DNA from: Candidatus Peregrinibacteria bacterium RIFOXYB2_FULL_32_7
GTDB lineage: Bacteria > Patescibacteriota > Gracilibacteria > UBA1369 > GWF2-33-10
Direction: 5' to 3'
Length of the DNA: 9,608 nt
NCBI GenBank assembly: GCA_001787465.1
Contig: MFXJ01000041.1
Location: 1 to 9,608, forward strand
A program made the translations under genes and the position numbers. Position 1 is the stretch's first letter. Each line of letters opens with the position of its first letter. Positions 1-5,565 of the stretch are shown in pieces. The notes beneath the pieces are model-generated. The model saw only the letters and a list, made by a program, of their open reading frames with translations, was not told the DNA's origin and made no database searches.

Positions 1-1045
1 ACGAAAGATCATATAAAAGATTACTAATATTAGTGTTTAAAGTAAGATTATCGCCCATAGATTTTTTGTACCCGAGAATCTGTTTAGGAGAATCATTTTC
101 TTCACTGCTATATACAGCCAAATAATATCCTTCTTTGCTTTGTAAATAATAACTTCCGAAATAATTACCTTTATAACCTACTTGTTTCCCAAATTCAATA
201 ATAGATCGAATTTTGCTATCATACATATCCAAAACCAGAGGAAAACCATCAAGTTTTAATGATACATGCCCATCACTTTGAATATAATCGCCGATTTGTA
301 ATCCGTTCACTTGAACTAATTTTTGTAAAATTAAAGTGATTTCATCACAATCAAGATTTGGATATGTTTGCTTAATTTTTTTAGCAAAAAATAAATTTTG
401 CCAAGCAATTTTTATCGCATAATTATAATCATTAGGCGATTTTATTTTTAAATCCTCAAAGTATTTCTTTGCTTCAGGGAAACTATTTCCAAATACATAT
501 TTTTCTTTTTCAGAAAATGATTGATCTTTATTTTCTTGTTCAAATTCTTTTTTTATATTCGCAAGAAATCGTTCGTGATATATTAAAATACCCTCTATTT
601 GTTTAGGCTTATCTACATGATGAATAGCAAAAACAAGATAATCAGCGTATCCTTCTTGATTCAATATTTTTAAATTTTCTATATATTCAGTTCTTCTCGG
701 ATCTCCTTGAGGCAATTGCACAATCTCAAATAGATTATTTTGCGCTAAATACTTTCTTACTTCTCTATCAACTTCTTTTTTCCATTCAGGAGAAAGATAT
801 TGTAAAACTTCAACTTTCGCGCCAAGAACTGGAATGTTTTTAGCTTTAGCGTATTCAGCAATCGCTTTCAAAATTGTTTGTCTTGGATTGTCAGTAGATT
901 TAGCTATTGTTAAAATATCTAGCGCTTCTTTTACCATTTTAGACTCAGCATCTTTTAATTGACTAAAATCATTTTCCTGCACTTTTAGTTTCTCATCTTG
1001 CACTGTTGATAATTCTGCAAACTCTTGTTGAAGATCATTAGACAT
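1..1045 (-). CDS. Unknown protein, C-terminus cut off by window edge
   Basis: An open frame without stops runs from the ATG at 1045-1043 to the left edge, giving at least 348 residues that begin MSNDLQQEFAEL. I do not recognise a family. The first half is charged and mostly helical-looking, including a Lys/Glu-rich stretch around residues 165-190. The later part is richer in aromatic and beta-type residues (for example GNYFGSYYLQSKEGYYLAVY near residues 305-325). There is no signal peptide or membrane segment, so it is probably cytoplasmic. No Shine-Dalgarno sequence precedes the ATG, but an extended -10 lies about 20 bases upstream. It diverges from the next gene, with the inverted-repeat block between them. 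The frame is clearly coding in character; function is unknown. Confidence 0.8.
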   Translation of the reverse strand, partial: MSNDLQQEFAELSTVQDEKLKVQENDFSQLKDAESKMVKEALDILTIAKSTDNPRQTILKAIAEYAKAKNIPVLGAKVEVLQYLSPEWKKEVDREVRKYLAQNNLFEIVQLPQGDPRRTEYIENLKILNQEGYADYLVFAIHHVDKPKQIEGILIYHERFLANIKKEFEQENKDQSFSEKEKYVFGNSFPEAKKYFEDLKIKSPNDYNYAIKIAWQNLFFAKKIKQTYPNLDCDEITLILQKLVQVNGLQIGDYIQSDGHVSLKLDGFPLVLDMYDSKIRSIIEFGKQVGYKGNYFGSYYLQSKEGYYLAVYSSEENDSPKQILGYKKSMGDNLTLNTNISNLLYDLS

Positions 1046-1066
1046 TTTTTTGTTTTAAATCTTATA

Positions 1067-1075
1067 ATTATAACA
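1067..1075 (-). promoter_or_regulatory. Extended -10 promoter of the leftward unknown gene
   Basis: Read on the minus strand this is TGTTATAAT, a perfect -10 hexamer with the TG extension. Its distance to the ATG at 1045 predicts a leader of only about 15 bases. No convincing -35 box is seen, as expected for extended -10 promoters. Confidence 0.45.
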
Positions 1076-1124
1076 TAAATTTAAATGTAAATCATTTTTT
1101 TTGTAACTGCTCACTGCTTTTTTA

Positions 1125-1564
1125 GGATCAAGCGAAAAATAGTTTGAAGAAAAATATTAAGTAGTTCATTAAAAGAATCCGCCCTGCCTCTTCCCCAATC
1201 GAGTCGAGGACAAGCCTTTTTACATTTTTGGTTTTAAATTTATCTTTGATTATCTAAATAAATTAATTTTTTTTAAATAAAGGAGGGAATCTAAAAAAAT
1301 TCTTTTATCTTTTTATAAATTTAATTAAAATTTTTCAATATTTTATTGTTTGTTAATTTGAGTATTTTTAAATCAATTATTTCTTACATTTTATAAGTTC
1401 ATCATTATCATTCATAATAAATAAAAAGCATTTCATAGACTCTCCCCTTTTTAGAAAGGGGAGACGGAGAGGATTCTTTATCTTAATTAGTATTTATTTA
1501 AAGCTATTTTAAATTAATCTTTTATGAATTTACAAAAAAATTCAAACTATTTTTCGCTTGATCC
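1125..1564. mobile_element. 440-bp block with perfect 24-bp terminal inverted repeats
   Basis: Bases 1125-1148 (beginning GGATCAAGCG, ending AGTTTGAA) are repeated exactly as reverse complement at 1541-1564. A 24/24 match at this distance is far beyond chance. The 392 bases between hold no plausible gene, so this resembles a non-autonomous element (MITE-like) or an insertion sequence that lost its transposase. A nested inverted pair, AAAGAATCC at 1172-1180 and GGATTCTTT at 1472-1480, and a GC-rich patch near 1179-1218 contrast with the AT-rich filler. I see no clear target-site duplication: TTTTTTA lies outside the left end and GGTTAG outside the right. The element family is not recognised. 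Confidence 0.6.
1441..1464. repeat. Perfect 10-bp hairpin inside the inverted-repeat block
   Basis: TCTCCCCTTT (1441-1450) pairs with AAAGGGGAGA (1455-1464) across a four-base loop. It could be a REP-like palindrome or a terminator for transcription entering the block, but no clean T-run follows on the plus strand (CGGAGAGGATTC). Confidence 0.5.
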
Positions 1565-1592
1565 GGTTAGTGAGTTTTTACGCAAGAAAAAG

Positions 1593-1621
1593 TTGACTTA
1601 TTTAAAAAGACAAGTTAAACT
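1593..1621 (+). promoter_or_regulatory. Sigma-70-type promoter of the frameshifted small gene
   Basis: TTGACT (1593-1598), a 17-base spacer, then TAAACT (1616-1621) match -35 and -10 boxes at ideal spacing. The predicted start near 1628 gives a leader of about 29 bases to the ATG at 1657. It lies just outside the right end of the inverted-repeat block, so the promoter belongs to the gene rather than to the block. Confidence 0.5.
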
Positions 1622-1656
1622 ATATTTCTCTTAAATTTAGTAATAATTTATACTTT

Positions 1657-2026
1657 ATGAATAAACAAAATACGAATGAACAAGACCTTACGGATGAACA
1701 AAGATTTATGATACGAAATTTTATGGATATACAAGCTCCTTCAGAATTTGAACAATTTTTAAATAGAGAGGCTCATGGTGATAATAGAAAAGCAGAAGCT
1801 TGGTTTCAAGCTCAATATTGCAGTTTAATGAAAAAGGGGGCTAACTCAAGAGGTAAGAGAAGCGTATGCTCAATTATTTAGAGCAAATGGAAGAGATCAT
1901 TTTGCTGATAAATTAATGAATTGGGCGGCAACACCAGAAAGAGAATCATTTACTACTAGAAGACTAATTTCAGATAGACGAAAAACAGAAGCAGCATACT
2001 CTCTTAGAGAGTTAGGGATCATCTGA
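1657..2026 (+). pseudogene. Small unknown gene broken by a one-base frameshift
   Basis: The frame starting at the ATG at 1657 codes a plausible soluble protein (MNKQNTNEQDLTDEQRFM...) as far as YCSLMKKG, then degenerates and stops at 1881. The +1 frame takes over at the homopolymer run AAAAAGGGGG (1831-1840) and continues with LTQEVREAYAQLFRANG..., through FADKLMNWAATPERE, to a TGA at 2024-2026. The joined product would be about 122 residues, acidic at the start and Arg-rich at the end. The family is not recognised. The break in an A/G run could be a real pseudogene mutation, a sequencing error, or slippage. A promoter is visible upstream, and no Shine-Dalgarno sequence is seen. Confidence 0.6.
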
Positions 2027-2289
2027 TTTTTAGTTTTTAGATATTTTTTAATAGGAAATATTAATAAGTATAAAGGGAATAAAACCAAATTAGTATCGTA
2101 ACTATATTAGGTGGGATGAATTTTAGACATTTATATAGTTTAGCCAGTGGATTAGGATTAATAGAAGAATTAAAATGGACATCTAGAGGTAATATGTAAA
2201 GAAATTTTAAAGGGGTTAAAAATAGTAATGCTTTTTTACTCTTTACCCCCCTACACACTATAAAAAAGCAAAAACGAATAAATTTCAAT

Positions 2290-2318
2290 TTATAAATTCT
2301 ACATTAATACATTATACT
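2290..2318 (+). promoter_or_regulatory. Possible promoter of the 80-aa ORF
   Basis: TATACT (2313-2318) is a good -10 hexamer. TTATAA, 17 bases upstream (2290-2295), is a weak -35. The predicted start near 2325 falls between the arms of the 13-bp inverted repeat, so a protein bound to the repeat would sit on the promoter. Confidence 0.35.
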
Positions 2319-2338
2319 CTCGTTGTAATGTAGAATTT
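2294..2338. promoter_or_regulatory. 13-bp inverted repeat, candidate operator or leader hairpin
   Basis: AAATTCTACATTA (2294-2306) and TAATGTAGAATTT (2326-2338) are exact reverse complements separated by 19 bases. The arm centres are 32 bp apart, about three helical turns. The left arm lies between the candidate -35 and -10 boxes, and the right arm ends six bases before the ATG at 2345. It could be an operator for two dimers on one DNA face, or a terminator-like hairpin of the upstream region; no T-run follows. Confidence 0.5.
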
Positions 2339-2344
2339 CATTAA

Positions 2345-2587
2345 ATGAACTATAAAGAACTTTCTGAAATTGTTCAAAAGAAACAAAAAACCGTTTCTAT
2401 GTTTTTTTCAAGGCATAAACTTTCTATTAAGGATATTCAGGATATCCAATTTTATATTGATTATGTCGAAAAAGGGAAAAGACTTGAAAGTGGTAATCGT
2501 AGTACAGATCATTTAAAATCGTATCAATTTACTGCAAATAATAATCGCCCAGCTACAATAAATTTTTTTAAACATTATTTAAAATAG
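2345..2587 (+). CDS. Small unknown protein, possibly DNA-binding
   Basis: The product is an 80-residue basic protein with no signal peptide or membrane segment. Residues 3-45 (YKELSEIVQKKQKTVSMFFSRHKLS...) could form short helices with a turn, loosely like a helix-turn-helix. This is only an impression, and no family is recognised. The second half is polar (RSTDHLKSYQFTANNNRP). The gene sits behind an inverted repeat that overlaps its candidate promoter, a layout common for self-regulating small regulators, and lies 64 bases before recG in the same direction. No Shine-Dalgarno sequence is seen. It may also be the remnant of a longer gene. Confidence 0.5.
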   Translation: MNYKELSEIVQKKQKTVSMFFSRHKLSIKDIQDIQFYIDYVEKGKRLESGNRSTDHLKSYQFTANNNRPATINFFKHYLK

Positions 2588-2651
2588 AATAACGATACGT
2601 TAAATAGTAATTTTCTGTTAAATTTAGTATCAAAAATATGTATTATGTTAA

Positions 2652-4763
2652 ATGACGAATTTAAAAAAGCAACCTATGCTCCAAACTCTTTTATCAAAAG
2701 TTATTCGAACCACAAATCAGCATATAAAACAGCTTAAAGAGATGGGGATTTTGACGGTGGCTGATTTGCTTTTGTATTTCCCCCGTGGATATGAGGATGA
2801 GAGTGATTTTCGTACTATTATTGAGTTGTCTTTGGATGAAGTTAATGTGGTGAAAGGAGTGATTAGCAATATTTCGACGCGGTATGTGAAAAATGGAATG
2901 GCTCTTACTACTGCTTTACTTACTGATAAAACCGGATCAATTGAAGCTACTTGGTTTAATCAGACTTATATTAGTAAGCAATTAAAAGGTGGAGATGAAA
3001 TAATTTTAACTGGAAAAATTAAAATGAACCAGGGCCGAGCCGTTTTTTCTTCGCCAAAATTTGAAAAAGTAAAAGATGAGCAAGTGCAAACAGGCAGGAT
3101 TGTACCGAAATATTATCAAGCTGATATTAAAGATTCAAAATATAAAATTTCATCAAAGTGGCTGAGAGAAAAAATTCAACCAATTCTTTATCTAGCTGAT
3201 TTTTTTGAAGAATATTTGCCGGAAAATATTTTAGATGAAAATGATCTGCTTTCTTTTAAGGAGGCTGTAAAGCAAGTTCATTATCCTGATAGTGAGGAAA
3301 GTTTGGGAAAAGCGAGAGAAAGATTAGGATTCGATGAGCTTTTTATATTACAGTTTCGAGCTTTGCAAAAAAAGAGAGATTGGCAGATGTCTTGGCTGAC
3401 TGAAAATCGTGATAAAATTTTAATTAGTGAAAAACTTTTAGCTAAATTTTTAGTTAAATTACCTTTTAAGTTCACTAACGCGCAAACCAAAGCTTTGGAA
3501 GCAATTTTGGCTGATTTGAAAAAGCCGTATCCAATGTTGCGTTTGATTCAGGGCGACGTTGGGTCAGGAAAAACAGTGGTGGCGGCCGCAGGATCGCTTT
3601 TAGCAATTTTGAGTAATGAAAATTTAAAAAATTATGAAAGACCACAAGTTTGCGTGATGGTTCCAACAGAAGTTTTGGCTAAACAGCATTACAAAACTTT
3701 TTCAAAATTATTTAATTCTTTTGATATTCGAGTTGAACTGCTTGTCGGATCTTTTACCCAGAAACAAAAAAAATCGATTGTTGAAAACATGAAATTGGGG
3801 CTAACTGATATTGTGATTGGGACTCATGCGCTTATTCAGGAACATGTTGATTTTAAAAATTTAGCTTTAGCTATTGTTGATGAACAGCATCGATTTGGCG
3901 TAAAACAAAGAGAATATTTAGCGCAATTTGGTCATCCGCATCTTTTGTATTTAACGGCAACACCGATTCCAAGGACTTTAGCTTTAACAATTTATGGAGA
4001 TCAGGATATTTCGGTAATTGATGAAATGCCACCCGGAAGACAAGAAATTATCACTAGGATTGTCCCTGAACACAAAAGGCAGGATGCTTATCGATGGATT
4101 GAAGAGCAGGTCAAAAAAGGTCGGCAGGTTTTTATTATTTGTCCCTTGATTGACGAATCAGATAAATTAGCTTTCAAAGCGGTTACTGAAGAGTTTAAGC
4201 GTTTAAAAGAGCAGTTTTTTTCAAATTTAAGATTAGGTTTATTGCATGGAAGACTTTTACCGCAGGAAAAAGATCAAGTAATGAGTGAATTCTCTGATGG
4301 CCATATTGATATTTTAGTTTCAACTTCAGTTATTGAGGTCGGAATTGACGTTCCGAATGCTTCAATTATGTTGATTGAAGGAGCGGAACGATTTGGTCTA
4401 TCGCAATTACATCAATTCCGAGGGCGGGTTGGCAGAGGAGAGCATCAATCATATTGCTTTTTATTCACAGATTCAGATAGTGTGAATAATATTAAAAGAC
4501 TTAAAGCGATGGTTCAGCACGCTAGTGGTTTTAAATTATCTGAAATAGATTTAGAATTGCGCGGACCAGGAGAAGTTTATGGTGTTAAGCAAAGTGGCAT
4601 TCCAGATCTAAAAATGGCGAATTTAAGTGACAGTAAATTAATTGAAAAAGCTAGATCCGCGGCTGAAAAATTTATTAAAATTGATCCGGATTTAGAGAAG
4701 TATCCAAAGTTGCGAAAAAAGTTTGAAGAATTTGGGAAAGAAAGGGAAGGGTATTTTGCTTAA
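2652..4763 (+). CDS. recG: ATP-dependent DNA helicase RecG
   Basis: RecG is a double-strand DNA translocase that reverses stalled replication forks and processes Holliday junctions and R-loops. The product has 703 residues, close to the usual ~690. The N-terminal wedge/OB region (about 1-250) includes LTVADLLLYFPRGYED and the OB strand DKTGSIEATWFNQ. The helicase core has Walker A GDVGSGKT (301-308, Lys307), the DExH box as DEQH (410-413), motif III TATP (435-438), and motif VI in RGRVGRG (590-596). The C-terminal LELRGPGEVYGVKQSG matches the RecG helical hairpin (TRG) region. The ATG at 2652 has no Shine-Dalgarno sequence; Met9 is an alternative start. The gene appears intact and is probably expressed apart from the toxin-antitoxin operon, which has its own promoter. 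Confidence 0.97.
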   Translation: MTNLKKQPMLQTLLSKVIRTTNQHIKQLKEMGILTVADLLLYFPRGYEDESDFRTIIELSLDEVNVVKGVISNISTRYVKNGMALTTALLTDKTGSIEATWFNQTYISKQLKGGDEIILTGKIKMNQGRAVFSSPKFEKVKDEQVQTGRIVPKYYQADIKDSKYKISSKWLREKIQPILYLADFFEEYLPENILDENDLLSFKEAVKQVHYPDSEESLGKARERLGFDELFILQFRALQKKRDWQMSWLTENRDKILISEKLLAKFLVKLPFKFTNAQTKALEAILADLKKPYPMLRLIQGDVGSGKTVVAAAGSLLAILSNENLKNYERPQVCVMVPTEVLAKQHYKTFSKLFNSFDIRVELLVGSFTQKQKKSIVENMKLGLTDIVIGTHALIQEHVDFKNLALAIVDEQHRFGVKQREYLAQFGHPHLLYLTATPIPRTLALTIYGDQDISVIDEMPPGRQEIITRIVPEHKRQDAYRWIEEQVKKGRQVFIICPLIDESDKLAFKAVTEEFKRLKEQFFSNLRLGLLHGRLLPQEKDQVMSEFSDGHIDILVSTSVIEVGIDVPNASIMLIEGAERFGLSQLHQFRGRVGRGEHQSYCFLFTDSDSVNNIKRLKAMVQHASGFKLSEIDLELRGPGEVYGVKQSGIPDLKMANLSDSKLIEKARSAAEKFIKIDPDLEKYPKLRKKFEEFGKEREGYFA

Positions 4764-4768
4764 TTTTC

Positions 4769-4797
4769 TTGCATTTGTATTTTGAATGAGATACAAT
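4769..4797 (+). promoter_or_regulatory. Sigma-70-type promoter of the toxin-antitoxin operon
   Basis: TTGCAT (4769-4774), exactly 17 bases, then TACAAT (4792-4797) is a strong promoter match just after recG. Its start would fall near 4804. A second -10-like TATAAT at 4817-4822 lies only 11 bases before the ATG at 4834 and would give a nearly leaderless transcript. I see no clear RelB-type palindromic operator. Confidence 0.55.
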
Positions 4798-4833
4798 ATT
4801 TATGTTCTAAGTGTATTATAATTTTTGATTTTT

Positions 4834-5160
4834 ATGTCAGTAATTAAAATAAAAAAAACGGCTATGATAAGAGCAAGAATTGACCCGCAATTAAAAAGCG
4901 ATGTTGAAGAGATTTTTATAGAACTTGGCGTAACAGAAAGCCAAGCTATAAATATGTTTTATAAACGAGTTAAATTAAAAAAAGGATTTCCTTTTGAGCT
5001 TAGAGTTAAAGATGAGGATGAGGATGATTATGTTTGCTCTTATGGGTATAATCATAAACTTAATGTTAAGACTAAAAAAGCTTTTGAAGAGACCGACAGA
5101 GGAGAAAATCTCGTTAAATGTAAGGATTTGGGAGATTTTTTTAAAAAGCTTGAAATATGA
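4834..5160 (+). CDS. dinJ: RelB/DinJ-family antitoxin
   Basis: The 108-residue product starts MSVIKIKKTAMIRARIDPQLKSDVEEIFIELGVTESQAINMFYKRV, the ribbon-helix-helix layout of RelB/DinJ antitoxins: a beta strand (about 8-15) and two helices that dimerise and bind the operator. The C-terminal part (KKAFEETDRGENLVKCKDLGDFFKKL) is the toxin-wrapping region. A middle acidic insertion (KDEDEDDY) makes it longer than E. coli DinJ (86). I chose the ATG at 4834; an in-frame TTG at 4825 would add only three residues. The stop overlaps the toxin start as ATGA, typical translational coupling. The antitoxin looks intact although its partner is split. Confidence 0.88.
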   Translation: MSVIKIKKTAMIRARIDPQLKSDVEEIFIELGVTESQAINMFYKRVKLKKGFPFELRVKDEDEDDYVCSYGYNHKLNVKTKKAFEETDRGENLVKCKDLGDFFKKLEI

Positions 5161-5243
5161 AACAAATAATTTTTAGGAAGCAATTCAAAAAAGAACTTAA
5201 AAAATTTAAACAATCAAATCAAAAAATTGATAAATTAAAATTA

Positions 5244-5379
5244 TACTACTCCGCTTTTAAATTTTAAAATTAAGTAGTATATGCTCCGAAGCTTATATTA
5301 TTTATTTTATAAGGTAAATAAACAATATTATAAAGCTACGTAGCATTATACAATTTTAAATTATTAAAGCGTAGGAGTA
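5244..5379. mobile_element. 136-bp MITE-like palindromic element with TA target duplication
   Basis: The ends are imperfect inverted repeats: TACTACTCCGCTTT on the left and TACTCCTACGCTTT as reverse complement on the right, continuing into TTTAAAATT-type AT sequence on both sides. Pairing resumes inside (GCTCCGAAGCTT against GCTACGTAGCTT), so the whole element folds into one long imperfect hairpin. TA dinucleotides flank it (5242-5243 and 5380-5381), as produced by Tc1/mariner/IS630-type transposases. Removing the element and one TA restores a normal YafQ reading frame and spacing, which confirms the boundaries. It encodes no protein, so it must have been moved by a transposase encoded elsewhere. 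Confidence 0.8.
5373..5377 (+). promoter_or_regulatory. Ribosome binding site supplied by the MITE's right end
   Basis: AGGAG within the right terminal repeat lies seven bases before the ATG at 5385, an ideal Shine-Dalgarno spacing. It is the clearest such site in the window, where most starts have none. Whether it is used is inference. Confidence 0.5.
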
Positions 5380-5384
5380 TATTA

Positions 5385-5564
5385 ATGACTTTTTTAATAC
5401 AAGGAGAAAAATTACCTGACATATATAAAGATCATAAATTAAAAGGTAAATTTAAGAATAAACGAGAATGTCATATCGAACCAGATTGGCTTTTAATATA
5501 TGAATTTGGAGAGAATTATGTTATTTTCGAAAGAATTGGGAGCCATGCGGAACTTTTTGAATAA
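5385..5564 (+). CDS. Possible restarted C-terminal YafQ fragment
   Basis: From this ATG a 59-residue peptide (MTFLIQGEKLPDIYKDHKLKG...) would contain every YafQ catalytic residue and the RIGSHAELF end, but lack the N-terminal helices that normally pack on the core and contact the antitoxin. The start codon is native toxin sequence; only the AGGAG upstream comes from the inserted element. Translation would need a transcript running through the element's hairpin. The peptide may not be made, fold or be active. It is listed because the start signal is good. Confidence 0.3.
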   Translation: MTFLIQGEKLPDIYKDHKLKGKFKNKRECHIEPDWLLIYEFGENYVIFERIGSHAELFE

Positions 5565-5565
5565 A

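Larger units (their letters stand above)
2027..2344. other. Gene-free, probably decayed intergenic stretch
   Basis: This 318-base AT-rich stretch has no convincing gene. It holds a short open frame (2116-2199, MNFRHLYSLASGLGLIEELK...), which may be a leftover of a larger gene. There is an imperfect hairpin near 2211-2252 (GGGG/CCCC, AAA/TTT and AGTAA/TTACT pairs). The inverted repeat at 2294-2338 is listed separately. Open frames on the minus strand here are Phe/Leu/Ile-rich and look like chance products of AT-rich DNA. Confidence 0.45.
5157..5564 (+). pseudogene. yafQ: YafQ-family mRNA interferase toxin, split by a MITE
   Basis: The ATG at 5157 overlaps the antitoxin stop. Codons 1-29 (MKQIIFRKQFKKELKKFKQ...KLKL) are YafQ-like, then the frame enters the inserted element and stops at 5265-5267. 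After the element the toxin resumes in the same frame at 5382 (LMTFLIQGEKLPDIYKDHKLKG...) to a TAA at 5562-5564. Excising 5244-5379 plus one TA gives an 89-residue toxin, against 92 in E. coli YafQ. His47, His60, Asp64, His84 and Phe88 match the YafQ catalytic set H50, H63, D67, H87 and F91. YafQ enzymes cut mRNA on the ribosome. The gene ends one base before the stop of the convergent lipoprotein gene. It is probably inactive as a full toxin. Confidence 0.88.

Noticed and set aside
2116..2199. 27-codon ORF (MNFRHLYSLASGLGLIEELK...)
   Set aside because: The sequence looks protein-like and has AGGTGG before the ATG, but the spacing is too short and there is no family or partner frame; at most it is a gene remnant.
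2211..2252. Imperfect hairpin as an intrinsic terminator
   Set aside because: The stem is interrupted and no T-run follows on either strand, so termination cannot be supported.
2061..2288. Minus-strand frames between 1897 and 2288
   Set aside because: They are low-complexity Phe/Leu/Ile-rich translations of AT-rich DNA, and the first lies opposite the frameshifted plus-strand gene.
1632..2632. Shared TTAAATTTAGTA word before two starts (near 1631 and 2619)
   Set aside because: A 12-base AT-only-type match is not surprising in DNA this AT-rich, and the surrounding bases differ.
4825..4833. Upstream TTG start for the antitoxin
   Set aside because: It adds only MIF before the ATG, has no ribosome binding site, and the family normally starts just before the first beta strand.
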